Shown: positions 1 to 7,829, counted from the first letter of the stretch. The stretch: 23,532 bases of DNA from CAYQTE01 sp964420285 (GCA_964420285.1 CAYQTE010000072.1:1-23532), one strand, 5' to 3'. Translations and numbers: made by a program. Notes: generated by a model not told the origin, from the sequence alone.

Positions 1-122
1 CGACGACCGGCAGTAGAACATTTCTTGGCCTCTTTGAACATACGAGACGCCAAGAACGCCAAGGTGGAAAACGCGCCAAGGCGATCCGAGCCTGTGCTTG
101 GTATTCTTCTCGTGTGCTGGGC
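1..122. other. Intergenic stub at the window edge
   Basis: No gene is visible here. It lies downstream of the minus-strand gene that ends at 123. Positions 46-64 hold two tandem copies of a short word, ACGCCAAG (GACGCCAAGAACGCCAAGG), of the simple repeated kind seen in several other intergenic stretches of this window. No terminator hairpin with a T-run was recognised. Confidence 0.5.
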
Positions 123-2405
123 TCATAACTCAGTCAACACAATTCCCACTCGCACCATCTCCGTCGGCGTTGGGCGGATCTGGATCGGGCATAGCGCGTC
201 GTAATCCTCTTTCGACATGATGAACAATACGCGCGTGCCGTCGGTTTGGAAAAACTGCGGCGTCCAGGAAGCGACCAGCCCTTCAGCCTCGGCGGCGGTC
301 AGGCCGGCGGTCGTGAGCATCTTGCGCAGCTCGTCGATGACCTGATTCTCGTGAAGATCGTCATCAGCCAGAGTGAAATCGGCGTTGGGGTGATCGAGAT
401 CCCAGACCGGCGGCATCGTGATGGCCTGTCCGGAAAGCAGTGCGTTGCGGTGATGGATCAGCAGAACGCCCTGCGGCTTCTGATTGTGCTTGTCGGGCGT
501 CCGCCAGTTGCCGAATTCCTTGATTTCCTCGTTATTGCACGCGATGCGCAAGACGTTGCCGCTGAGCGTGACATCGGCCGGCGCGGGCGACAATGTCGGG
601 CCGTCGTAATACAGGAATCTCTCGCTCTCACCCCGGCTGGAGAGCCAGGCGGACGGCACATCGCGCAAGCGACGCCACCACGCGAAATGCGGATCGGTCC
701 CAACCTCCGGCGGCGTCATCCAGGGCAATTGCGTCGGGCTGGCGATGATGCTCTGCCAGCGAACGCCCAGGCCGATCAGTTCATTGATACCGAAATACGC
801 GCCACCGGTTGGGCCGTCGGAGATGTGGTGGGGAACCATCCACGGATAGCCTTGCCGCAGATCGGTCAGCTTTGCCAGAGCCGGATTATCGAGGACGGCC
901 AGCGGCGGGTTCGTCGGCAGCGTCGTCGGCAGCGGCCCCAGCGCGAGCATTCTCACATTTTCCACGCGCACCGCAAAATCGTCCGGCAGCGGATAAGCAA
1001 ACCACGGCCGGCCACCGCTGATCAGCACGTTGACATCCACCGCCAAGGGCCGATCGACGGTGAAATGCAGGATCGGCTTGGTGACAAACATGATTTGATT
1101 CACCCGGCCGGCGAACTCGCTCAGTGGATTTCCGGTGCGATGGACAAATGGCGGAATCTCGTCGAGAACCGATTGAACCAGTTTCAATTGGCCACCGTTA
1201 TTGATCCATACGCCCCATTCGGCCACGCGCAACTGATAATTGTCCGGCGGCCAGGCCAGCAGCGAACGAGCGGCCGCTTCGCGCTCGGCCAATGTCGCGC
1301 CGGTGAGCATCATGGTCTCCAATGCCGAGCGAACGCTGCCATCCAGCGGGGTCGGGCCCAAGAGCGATACGGGCGATTGGCTTACGGGATTGGCCCGAAG
1401 CAGCGCAAGCGGACCTATGTCAATTTGAGTATTTCCCGACATCACGGCCGGCCACGAAAGAAACACCGGTTCCGCCAGTCCCGCGTCATACGCCGGTGCA
1501 TGGACAAGCCCGATCGCATCGGCCGCCGCCGCTCGTGTATCGGCGTTCCCGTGCGACAGGAATTTCCGCAGAAGATCGACGGTATCCGAGCGCCGGTGCA
1601 GCCCTATGAGCCGCAATTCCACAGAGCGCACCTCACCATCGCGCTCGCGCGATACGGCTTCGGTCAGGATCGGCAGCGCCGCGGCCGGACAATCCTCAAT
1701 GAGCAATCGCAACCCGGTCATCCTCTGATCCGGCTGTGGCAACCCAACGACGGCGGCGCGTAATGCCGCGATTGCCTCATTCTCGGCGGAAAAGTGAGCA
1801 GGCGACGGTGCTTTGCCTTTGGCAAGTTGCGCCACCCAATGCTGTGCCAGCCGATACGGCCATCCCAAAATTGCCCCGCCCGATGTAATGAGCAAGCCGA
1901 ACGCGACCAGCGCATGCCGCCGGCCGAGGTGTGTCGGCCGATCTTCACGCACGTCTTCCAGCCACTTTCGCGCAAATCGCGCGCTGGCGGTTCGCATCAC
2001 CCACCACAGCATCACGGCGACGGCGGCCAGCATGGATATGACGAAGAGGTAGTCGCGCACCGTTGCCAGATTCGTTCGATGCAGCAGAGACTGCGGATTC
2101 AAATAGTAAATCAGGTCCACCGTTGACGGTTCAGACGTCCCCGGAATCCATCCGCTGGCCGCCACTACCCCCACGGCCGCCAGTAAACTGAAGGTCGCCA
2201 CCGGCCAGCCGATCGGCGTCGCCAGCCAATGCACGAAGCGCGAATGCTGATAAAGCCGAAACGATTTCGCATCGGCCGGATCAAACGCCCGCCCGCATTC
2301 TGGGCATCGATATTTCGCCCCTGATCCATCCGGCGGACTGGCCGGCAGGCCTTGCAGCGCGTATCCGCATCCGATGCAGTAGCCATGTGGTAAGGGTGAG
2401 TCCAT
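123..2405 (-). CDS. Cys4-ribbon membrane protein with HEAT-like repeats
   Basis: A 760-residue protein of unknown function. It opens with a four-cysteine zinc-ribbon-like motif (C10-x2-C13, C34-x2-C37; CGYALQ and RCPECG). About three hydrophobic segments follow, near residues 60-88, 118-139 and 165-186, so it is probably an inner-membrane protein. Residues about 210-305 are helical, with repeated A/L/R patterning that resembles HEAT repeats; this is inferred by eye. The remaining 450 residues look soluble and carry no motif I recognise. The ribbon-plus-membrane architecture is common in Planctomycetes, and two other proteins in this window (14285-15489 and 22199-22861) share the ribbon. The ATG at 2405 lacks a clear Shine-Dalgarno sequence but places the ribbon at the N-terminus, as expected. 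The coding frame is long and uninterrupted; the function is unknown. Confidence 0.85.
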   Translation of the reverse strand: MDSPLPHGYCIGCGYALQGLPASPPDGSGAKYRCPECGRAFDPADAKSFRLYQHSRFVHWLATPIGWPVATFSLLAAVGVVAASGWIPGTSEPSTVDLIYYLNPQSLLHRTNLATVRDYLFVISMLAAVAVMLWWVMRTASARFARKWLEDVREDRPTHLGRRHALVAFGLLITSGGAILGWPYRLAQHWVAQLAKGKAPSPAHFSAENEAIAALRAAVVGLPQPDQRMTGLRLLIEDCPAAALPILTEAVSRERDGEVRSVELRLIGLHRRSDTVDLLRKFLSHGNADTRAAAADAIGLVHAPAYDAGLAEPVFLSWPAVMSGNTQIDIGPLALLRANPVSQSPVSLLGPTPLDGSVRSALETMMLTGATLAEREAAARSLLAWPPDNYQLRVAEWGVWINNGGQLKLVQSVLDEIPPFVHRTGNPLSEFAGRVNQIMFVTKPILHFTVDRPLAVDVNVLISGGRPWFAYPLPDDFAVRVENVRMLALGPLPTTLPTNPPLAVLDNPALAKLTDLRQGYPWMVPHHISDGPTGGAYFGINELIGLGVRWQSIIASPTQLPWMTPPEVGTDPHFAWWRRLRDVPSAWLSSRGESERFLYYDGPTLSPAPADVTLSGNVLRIACNNEEIKEFGNWRTPDKHNQKPQGVLLIHHRNALLSGQAITMPPVWDLDHPNADFTLADDDLHENQVIDELRKMLTTAGLTAAEAEGLVASWTPQFFQTDGTRVLFIMSKEDYDALCPIQIRPTPTEMVRVGIVLTEL

Positions 2406-2454
2406 GTGTCGCTACCGGTAAGACGATTGCATGGTGTTTCAAAAGCTCGCTGCG

Positions 2455-2997
2455 TCAGGGGGCGACTGGTCGCCAGATGGAAATCGTCTTTTCCTTCGAC
2501 GTGACCGTGCCGGTCCAGCCAGCCGCCGAGCCGGCAATTTTCGGTTCGCCTGTGGATTGGTAAGTGACCTTGACGGTGAGGGTGATGGACCCGTTCCCGC
2601 CCGGCCAGCCCTGCCAGAGCTTGGGGTCGTCGGTGATCTCGCGAACGAGCGCTTCACCGGGTTGAAGGACTGTGGTGCTGGGGCCATTCTGGTCCCATGC
2701 GCCGGGGACTTTGGCGATCGTGCCGGTGCGGCCTTCCGCGTCGGTCCATTGAAGCGTGAGGTTGCCATAGCCCCAGGAGTTCCATTCATCGAAGTGGCTT
2801 TGCGGTTTGTCGGAGATGTTCTCGATGATGACGCGCTGCGGCGTCGAGCTCTGATGCCCCTCCACGACGGCCAGAGAGACTTTCACATCAGGTTTGTTGG
2901 GCGGGACCGCCTCGTCCTGACAACGGCCGGAGCGCGGAATCGCCGCAAGCAGCGCGACCAGAATCAGCGTGACAAAAAAGGCGGGGAAATAACGCAT
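2455..2997 (-). CDS. Small secreted protein of unknown function
   Basis: About 180 residues. The N-terminus (MRYFPAFFVTLILVALLAA) is a typical signal peptide, with probable cleavage near residue 25, giving an exported protein. The mature part is rich in Thr, Ser, Gly and Trp and probably folds as a beta-sandwich. Phrases such as VIIENISDKPQ and LQPGEALVREI resemble bacterial Ig-like domains that describe unequal or conditional terms, but no family is assigned. The start at 2997 is chosen over an upstream in-frame ATG at 3048 because GGAGG lies 6 nt before it and because it puts the hydrophobic segment at the N-terminus. It follows the direction of the 123-2405 gene with about 50 bp between them and may be co-transcribed with it. 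Confidence 0.75.
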   Translation of the reverse strand: MRYFPAFFVTLILVALLAAIPRSGRCQDEAVPPNKPDVKVSLAVVEGHQSSTPQRVIIENISDKPQSHFDEWNSWGYGNLTLQWTDAEGRTGTIAKVPGAWDQNGPSTTVLQPGEALVREITDDPKLWQGWPGGNGSITLTVKVTYQSTGEPKIAGSAAGWTGTVTSKEKTISIWRPVAP

Positions 2998-3185
2998 CAG
3001 AGGCCTCCAAGTCAAAACGCGATCATAACAAATCGCAATTCCAAACACGTATGATCGCCGGTGCGCCGCTCGACAAGCTCCTTAGACGCACAACATCACC
3101 GAAAGTTTCCGCCGGCTCTACCGGTTCGGCAGTTGTTGCGATACCGTCATTATGCTGTCGAACAGAGCAAAACGCGGAGGCGAAT

Positions 3186-4109
3186 ATGGCAGGACGGATT
3201 TTCGTCAGCGGCGCGGCGGGGTTTGTGGGGTCGGCCGTTGTGGCGGAATTGGTCTCGCGGGGATACGCCGTCAACGCACTGACCAACCGGCGGGCGATGG
3301 CGGATCGGGCGGGCGTGCGCGGATTTGGCGGGGGGCTGTTTGATCCGGCGGGCGTCGATGCGGCGATGGAGGGGTGTGCGGCGGCCGTGCATCTTGTGGG
3401 GATCATCTTTCAGAAGCCGGGTGTCGGCGCGACGTTCCAGCACATCCATGTCGACGGGACGCAGGCGGTTGTCGACAGCGCCAAGCGGCGGGGCGTGCGC
3501 AGGCTGATTCATATGTCGGCCCTGGGCACGCGCGCCGACGCCCGCAGCGATTACCATAAGACCAAATTCGCCGCCGAGCAGATCGTCGAGAAATCGGGGC
3601 TGGACTGGACGATCATCCGGCCGGGGCTGATTCACGGGCCCGGTGGCGAATTCATGCAGATGGAAGCCCGCTGGTCGCGGCGGACAGCGCCGCCGTTTTT
3701 GTTCATGCCATATTTTGGGGCCGGGGTGTTCGGTTTGGGCGGGGCGGGACGGTTGCAGCCGGTTTATGTCGGCGATGTCGCCCGCGCGTTTGTCGATGCC
3801 CTGGAGAAGCCGCAAACGGTGGGGCAGATTTATCCGCTGGTGGGGCCGGATCGGTTTTCGTGGCCGGAATTTCACCGGGTCTGCGCGATGGAAATTGTCG
3901 GGCTTAAGCGGATGGTGATGGCGATTCCCGCGTGGAAGGGTCTGCTGCTGGCGTCAATATTGCCGTCGTCGCTGCTGGGATTCAATCGCGATCAGGTCTT
4001 GATGAGCCAGGAGGACAACGTGGCCGACGCGGCGAGATTCCCCGGCGATTTCGGCTGGACCCCGCGGGCGATGATTCCGTCGCTGCGTGAATACGCCGGC
4101 CAGCTGTAA
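3186..4109 (+). CDS. NAD(P)-binding SDR, complex I NDUFA9-like family
   Basis: A 307-residue atypical short-chain dehydrogenase with a Rossmann fold. The nucleotide-binding motif GAAGFVG is at residues 9-15. The region around 108-130 carries the strand SALG and a YHKTK (Y123, K127), and IIRPGLIHGPGG at about 143-154 is typical of NmrA/NDUFA9-like epimerase-type proteins. Family members bind NAD(P)H; in mitochondria NDUFA9 is an accessory subunit of complex I, while bacterial members often act as quinone- or sugar-related oxidoreductases, so the substrate is unknown. The start at 3186 is preferred over the ATG at 3051 because GGAGG sits 5 nt upstream (3176-3180) and the Rossmann strand begins directly after it. 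A palindromic element begins 24 bp past the stop. It is not obviously in an operon. Confidence 0.85.
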   Translation: MAGRIFVSGAAGFVGSAVVAELVSRGYAVNALTNRRAMADRAGVRGFGGGLFDPAGVDAAMEGCAAAVHLVGIIFQKPGVGATFQHIHVDGTQAVVDSAKRRGVRRLIHMSALGTRADARSDYHKTKFAAEQIVEKSGLDWTIIRPGLIHGPGGEFMQMEARWSRRTAPPFLFMPYFGAGVFGLGGAGRLQPVYVGDVARAFVDALEKPQTVGQIYPLVGPDRFSWPEFHRVCAMEIVGLKRMVMAIPAWKGLLLASILPSSLLGFNRDQVLMSQEDNVADAARFPGDFGWTPRAMIPSLREYAGQL

Positions 4110-4132
4110 GGTCCGATTGGTCGGCGCGTGGA

Positions 4133-4293
4133 TGACTCAATCAGTGGCGCTCTCCTTCCCCCTCGCCCTGTAGTCAGGGAGAGGGTTGGGGTGAGGGTTT
4201 TCTGGCTTTGGCGCGGTCACGCGATGTCCCCTCACCCTATCCCTCTCCCCGCGTACATGGCGAGGGGGAAAGAGAGGGCCGCCGATTGAGTCA
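4133..4293. repeat. 161-bp nested palindrome, MITE/REP-like
   Basis: The ends are perfect 10-bp inverted repeats, TGACTCAATC (4133-4142) and GATTGAGTCA (4284-4293). Inside lie two further pairs: 4150-4167 with 4259-4276 (18 bp, one mismatch) and 4177-4197 with 4229-4249 (21 bp, two mismatches). The whole element can fold into one long hairpin around a loop near 4198-4228. The inner arms are of the GGGAGAGGG...GGTGAGGG type, which recurs between genes in many bacteria. No target-site duplication is evident and the element encodes nothing. It sits between the SDR gene and the promoter of the M50 protease, so it could also act as a bidirectional terminator. Confidence 0.8.
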
Positions 4294-4308
4294 CGCACGA
4301 TTCGTCCG

Positions 4309-4338
4309 CTGACGCGGCGTGGGCCGATCGCGTACAAT
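4309..4338 (+). promoter_or_regulatory. Probable leaderless promoter of the M50 gene
   Basis: The -10 hexamer TACAAT is at 4333-4338, with a possible -35 CTGACG at 4309-4314 (spacer 18). Only 8 nt separate the -10 from the ATG at 4347 and no Shine-Dalgarno sequence is present, so transcription would start at or next to the start codon. The same 9-mer GCGTACAAT with the same spacing precedes pcm. Confidence 0.5.
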
Positions 4339-4346
4339 CGCCAGCG

Positions 4347-5360
4347 ATGACACGCCCGACCATGACACCGTACGATCTCATTCAGCCGCCTTCGCCGCCG
4401 GTGATTGCGTGTCCCGCATGCGGCGTATCCCTGCATGCATCCGTACTCGTCTGCCCCAATTGCAATTCCCTGGTGCATTTGAACGAACTTCACGCCATCA
4501 GCAAGCACGCGCAGGCGATGGAAACGGGGGATCCGACGGCGGCCATTGCGGCGTGGCGGCAATGCCTGGCGTATCTGCCGCCGGATTCGCCGCAGGCTTT
4601 TCATGTGCAGCAGCGGATACAAATGCTGGCCCACTCGGCCGGCGTGACGTTGTCCGCACAGGATTCACTGGCCCACGGCGTCTTCAAGACCGCGGCGTCG
4701 ATGCTGGTCAGCATGGTCGTCTATGCCGCCCTGTTCGGCGACATCAAGTTCGCGATCGGGTTCGTATTGCTGATGCTGGTTCACGAGATGGGGCATGTGA
4801 TTGCACTGAAGCATTACGGCCTGGCCAGCGGGGCGCCGCTGTTCATTCCATTCATGGGTGCAGTGATCGATCTCCGCTCGCCGCCGCAAAACGCCGCCCA
4901 GGAGGCGATTGTGGGCATCGGCGGCCCGATGCTGGGGACGGCCGGCGCTATGGCGTGCTGGGCTCTGGCGTTTGCGATTCCCGGGTATTCCGCGGTTTTC
5001 GTCCAGGTTGCGTTCTGGGGTTTTGTGCTGAATTTGTTCAACATGCTGCCGGTTCCCCCGCTGGACGGCGGCCGGGTCACCGCCGCCGTCAGCCCATGGA
5101 TCTGGGCGCCGGGGCTGCTGGCACTGATCGGCAAGATCATCTACGACAGCCACAACTCGATGCCCAACCCGATCCTGTTCCTGATCCTCATTTTCGCCGC
5201 CCCGCGCATCTGGAAAACCATCGTCTCCGGCCAGCGCCGCGCTGCGTATTATCAAATCCCGCGCCGGACAAGTTGGCTCATCGGCGGGGCGTATGTGGCG
5301 CTGATCGTGCTGCTGATGGTGATGACGCATGTCACGATGCAGCCGGATTTCCGGTTTTGA
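4347..5360 (+). CDS. Site-2 protease-like M50 membrane metallopeptidase with Cys4 ribbon and TPR-like region
   Basis: A 337-residue intramembrane zinc metalloprotease of the M50 (site-2 protease) family. The zinc-binding HEMGH is at residues 146-150 in a hydrophobic helix, and the third ligand lies in NLFNMLPVPPLDGGR (229-243), both textbook family motifs. In front of the core is a Cys4 ribbon (C22-x2-C25, C36-x2-C39) and a helical stretch at about 44-100 that resembles one or two TPR units, suggesting a cytoplasmic partner-binding region. About six hydrophobic segments lie between 112 and the C-terminus. Site-2 proteases cleave transmembrane substrates such as anti-sigma factors; the substrate here is unknown. 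An ATG at 4362 is an alternative start. The gene appears to be monocistronic and starts 54 bp after the palindromic element. Confidence 0.9.
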   Translation: MTRPTMTPYDLIQPPSPPVIACPACGVSLHASVLVCPNCNSLVHLNELHAISKHAQAMETGDPTAAIAAWRQCLAYLPPDSPQAFHVQQRIQMLAHSAGVTLSAQDSLAHGVFKTAASMLVSMVVYAALFGDIKFAIGFVLLMLVHEMGHVIALKHYGLASGAPLFIPFMGAVIDLRSPPQNAAQEAIVGIGGPMLGTAGAMACWALAFAIPGYSAVFVQVAFWGFVLNLFNMLPVPPLDGGRVTAAVSPWIWAPGLLALIGKIIYDSHNSMPNPILFLILIFAAPRIWKTIVSGQRRAAYYQIPRRTSWLIGGAYVALIVLLMVMTHVTMQPDFRF

Positions 5361-5373
5361 AGGGAGAATTCTT

Positions 5374-5400
5374 ACCGCGGAGACGCCGAGGGCGCGGAGA
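5374..5400. repeat. Short purine-rich word repeat
   Basis: Just after the M50 stop is a stretch of the form ACCGCGGAGACGCCGAGG followed by GCGCGGAGA. It consists of repeated CGGAGA/CGCGGAG words and resembles dispersed low-complexity intergenic words found in many environmental genomes. No function is assigned. Confidence 0.35.
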
Positions 5401-5435
5401 AATTCATCTGGGGTGGGAATTGCGCACCGTCTTTG

Positions 5436-5783
5436 CTATGGACCGCTGGCATGGCCCATAGCCCGCCGTAGCGACGACGCGACGTGCCAAACGCCGATGA
5501 TGCAGAAGCCCAAAAACGCCCCATTGGTGAAGAACAAGCAGACCAGGGCGCCCTCGAGCGTAGTCGACGGCGACAATCTATCTAAAAACCAATCGACATA
5601 ACGGCCGGGCACAAGAGTCAACGGGAAGTACGGAAGCGAACCGAGAAAATCGTCGCGCTCTCTCGAATACGCCGTCGCAGCCGCACCGTACCAGAGGGCG
5701 ACAATCCCTACACCCCAGAGATATCTTCCCAGCCATCGCCGCGACCGCCGCAAGTCGCGAGATTGATAATCGAGCGTGCCCAT
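5436..5783 (-). CDS. Small membrane protein, MGTLDYQ paralogue B
   Basis: A 115-residue protein of unknown function. It starts with MGTLDYQSRDL followed by an Arg-rich stretch, then a hydrophobic segment at about 21-40 and a second at about 78-104, with a short polar tail. A GGTGG lies 7 nt before the ATG. It is a clear paralogue of the adjacent upstream gene (5805-6164): both begin MGTLDYQ, share an RRW motif near 15-17, a PYFPL motif in the middle and a TNGAF/ANGVM motif in the last helix. The two are 21 bp apart and in the same direction, so probably a duplicated pair transcribed together. No catalytic motif is seen. Confidence 0.75.
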   Translation of the reverse strand: MGTLDYQSRDLRRSRRWLGRYLWGVGIVALWYGAAATAYSRERDDFLGSLPYFPLTLVPGRYVDWFLDRLSPSTTLEGALVCLFFTNGAFLGFCIIGVWHVASSLRRAMGHASGP

Positions 5784-5804
5784 GAGGTTCCACCATCTTT
5801 ATGG

Positions 5805-6164
5805 CTAGATTTCGCTGCGCCGCACCATCGCCCGCCATAGCCACGACGCGGAATGGCACGCCGCGACAAAGGCCATTCCCCACATCACGCCGTTGGCAAT
5901 GAGCAGGACTATCAGTCCAACAAGCAGTTCAGCCCTCAAGGAGATGAATGGGCGCAAGAACGTCGGGATTGCGGGAGGGCCGTTTGGCACCAAGAGCGGC
6001 AACGGGAAATAGGGCCACATCCCGAACAATTGCGAACGCCCAAGCGCGTAGACCAATGTGAAGCATGTATAGACGACCGCGAAAACCGGCACGCCAACCA
6101 TATAGAGCCGACGCCACCGCTGCGGCCGTCCCAGATCGGGATTTTGATAATCCAGCGTGCCCAT
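5805..6164 (-). CDS. Small membrane protein, MGTLDYQ paralogue A
   Basis: A 119-residue protein of unknown function and the upstream partner of the 5436-5783 gene. It starts MGTLDYQNPDLGRPQRW, with hydrophobic segments at about 21-41 and 80-108 and the WPYFPLPLLVP motif between them. The layout is the same as in its neighbour, but identity has decayed to scattered positions, so the duplication is not recent. The sequence before the ATG is GGGGCGAC, a weak ribosome binding site. It lies 28 bp downstream of the rimO stop on the same strand and may be read from the same transcript. Nothing indicates what the pair does. Confidence 0.75.
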   Translation of the reverse strand: MGTLDYQNPDLGRPQRWRRLYMVGVPVFAVVYTCFTLVYALGRSQLFGMWPYFPLPLLVPNGPPAIPTFLRPFISLRAELLVGLIVLLIANGVMWGMAFVAACHSASWLWRAMVRRSEI

Positions 6165-6192
6165 GTCGCCCCAATACCCGCGCGGGCGGAAC

Positions 6193-7656
6193 TCACCCGC
6201 TCAATACCGGCAGTTCCCTTTTCTGTTTCGCCGCGAGTACCTTTCCGATCAGATCATACCCATCCGTATCCACAACTGTCACATCCACCATCGCCCCGGC
6301 GTGCAATTTTGATCGAGCGGCAGCAGTGATAAGCGTTGTGCTGTCGATGTCCGGAGCCTGTCCAGCGTGACGGGCCACGGCCTGGGATTTGGCCTTGGGG
6401 TCGGGGAGTTTGTCCACCAGGACGGTAATTTGCCGGCCGATCATGGACTTGGCCCGCGCGAAGGCGATGGCTTGCTGCGTTCGCATCAGTTCATCAAAGC
6501 GGCGCTGGCGGGTTTCGGGGTCGATCTGATCGGCGGCCCGGCCCATGGCGGTGCCGGGCTCGGGGCTGAAGGGGAAAACGCCCATCATGTCGAAACCGGC
6601 CGTCTCGATGAATCGCAGCAACTCGCGATGCTGCGCCTCGGTTTCGCCCGGCGAGCCGGCGATGAACGTCGTGCGGATCGACATGCCGGGGATTTGCCGG
6701 CGGAGCTTTTCCAGCAGCGTCTCGATTTCCTTGCGCTTCACGCGACGCTTCATGCGATCGAGGATCGGATCGCTGATGTGCTGTAATGGCATGTCGATGT
6801 ATTTCACGACCCGGTCGCACTGGGCAATTGCCTGGATCATCTCGTCCGTAAAACAGGAGGGATAGGCGTACATCAGCCGCAGCCACGCCACGTCTTTCAG
6901 TTCGCGGTCCAGCGTCCGCAGCAGCCCCGACAGACCCGGCGCGTAGCCGATGTCCGTGCCGTAGCTGGTTGTGTCCTGCCCGATGAGATTCAATTCGACG
7001 GCGCCGTCGGCCGCCAGTTCGCGTGCCTCGGCGAGGATTCGCTCGATGGGCTTCGAGCGCATCGGTCCGCGTATCGATGGAATGGTGCAGAACGAGCATC
7101 CCTGATTGCACCCCTCGCTGATTCGCAGATAGGCATAATGTCGCGGGGTCAAACGCAATCTCGCCCGGTCGTCTTCAAACACCGGCAGCGATTTGCCGTC
7201 GCGATGCCCATCATAATCGGCCGCCGCTGTGCGCGAGAGGTCGTGATATTTCCCAAGGAAATGGCCGTGCTCCTGCCTCGGATTAGTCTCTCCGCGAACG
7301 GCCTGCACGATGTGTTCCCGATCGAAAACCCCGACCAGCCGATCGATTCCGGGTGCTTCATCGAGCAGGGCCGTCTTATGCCGCTGAACCAGACATCCCG
7401 CCACGATGATGCGCTGGCACTTGCCCTGGTCCTTCAGCTTGATCGCGTCGTGAATCTCGCGCATCGATTCTTCCTTGGATGCCTCCAGAAATCCGCAGGT
7501 ATTGATGACGATCGCATCGGCCGCATCCGTGTCACCCGTCACCGCCAACCCATCGGCGGCCAGCAGCCCGAGCATCCGCTCGCTGTCCACGAGATTCTTG
7601 GGACACCCCAGGCTGACCAGGGCGATCGATCGAATTTCCGATTTTCGTTTGCTCAT
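6193..7656 (-). CDS. rimO: Ribosomal protein S12 methylthiotransferase RimO
   Basis: A 487-residue radical-SAM enzyme that adds a methylthio group to an aspartate of ribosomal protein S12 (Asp88 in E. coli). The N-terminal MTTase domain has VSLGCPKN and cysteines C18, C54 and C88 for the auxiliary [4Fe-4S] cluster. The radical-SAM motif is C183-x3-C187-x2-C190 in EGCNQGCSFCTIP. RGPMRSK follows and a C-terminal TRAM domain ends the protein. VSLGCPKNLVDSE favours RimO over MiaB. The length is slightly above the usual ~440 because of an extra 35-40 residues at about 125-165. The start at 7656 is chosen because AGGA lies 5 nt upstream and it removes a non-conserved leader from the upstream ATG at 7698. 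It is divergent from the membrane protein gene at 7828. Confidence 0.95.
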   Translation of the reverse strand: MSKRKSEIRSIALVSLGCPKNLVDSERMLGLLAADGLAVTGDTDAADAIVINTCGFLEASKEESMREIHDAIKLKDQGKCQRIIVAGCLVQRHKTALLDEAPGIDRLVGVFDREHIVQAVRGETNPRQEHGHFLGKYHDLSRTAAADYDGHRDGKSLPVFEDDRARLRLTPRHYAYLRISEGCNQGCSFCTIPSIRGPMRSKPIERILAEARELAADGAVELNLIGQDTTSYGTDIGYAPGLSGLLRTLDRELKDVAWLRLMYAYPSCFTDEMIQAIAQCDRVVKYIDMPLQHISDPILDRMKRRVKRKEIETLLEKLRRQIPGMSIRTTFIAGSPGETEAQHRELLRFIETAGFDMMGVFPFSPEPGTAMGRAADQIDPETRQRRFDELMRTQQAIAFARAKSMIGRQITVLVDKLPDPKAKSQAVARHAGQAPDIDSTTLITAAARSKLHAGAMVDVTVVDTDGYDLIGKVLAAKQKRELPVLSG

Positions 7657-7677
7657 CAAGTTCCTAAGCAAGATATT

Positions 7678-7778
7678 GCCACAGAGCACACAGAGCAATT
7701 GGTGAAAGCATTACGTTCTTGCCCTGAAAAGCCCCGGCGTTCTGTTCTTCACTCAGTGACCTCTGTGTGCTCTGTGGC
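7678..7778. repeat. Inverted repeat pair GCCACAGAGCACACAGAG
   Basis: A perfect 18-bp inverted repeat: GCCACAGAGCACACAGAG at 7678-7695 and its complement CTCTGTGTGCTCTGTGGC at 7761-7778, 65 bp apart. It lies in the divergent intergenic region between rimO and the 7828 gene. The repeated CACAGAG word is of a type often seen scattered between genes in environmental bacteria. It could be a small non-autonomous repeat. Confidence 0.7.
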
Positions 7779-7804
7779 TAACACGTTTTTTCTTCCGAGC
7801 CCAA

Positions 7805-7829
7805 ATCGGTTAAGCTTTCATTAACCGAT
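7805..7829 (+). promoter_or_regulatory. Hairpin overlapping the start codon of the 7828 gene
   Basis: A perfect inverted repeat with 9-bp arms (ATCGGTTAA and TTAACCGAT) and a 7-nt loop (GCTTTCA) runs right up to and into the ATG at 7828-7830. No Shine-Dalgarno sequence is visible. The hairpin could be a repressor operator or an RNA structure that hides the start codon. Confidence 0.45.

Noticed and set aside
246..1763. Long plus-strand open frame of 505 codons opposite the 760-residue gene
   Set aside because: It is a shadow of the high-GC minus-strand gene: the translation is Arg/Gln/His rich, has no recognisable motif, and the minus-strand frame is longer with a Cys4 ribbon and membrane helices.
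3051..3185. Upstream ATG at 3051 as start of the SDR gene
   Set aside because: The extra 45 residues show no family match and the ATG at 3186 has a GGAGG at the right distance.
7678..7778. CRISPR-like or terminator interpretation of the 18-bp inverted repeat
   Set aside because: Only two copies in inverse orientation, and no T-run follows; it lies between divergent genes where no terminator is expected.
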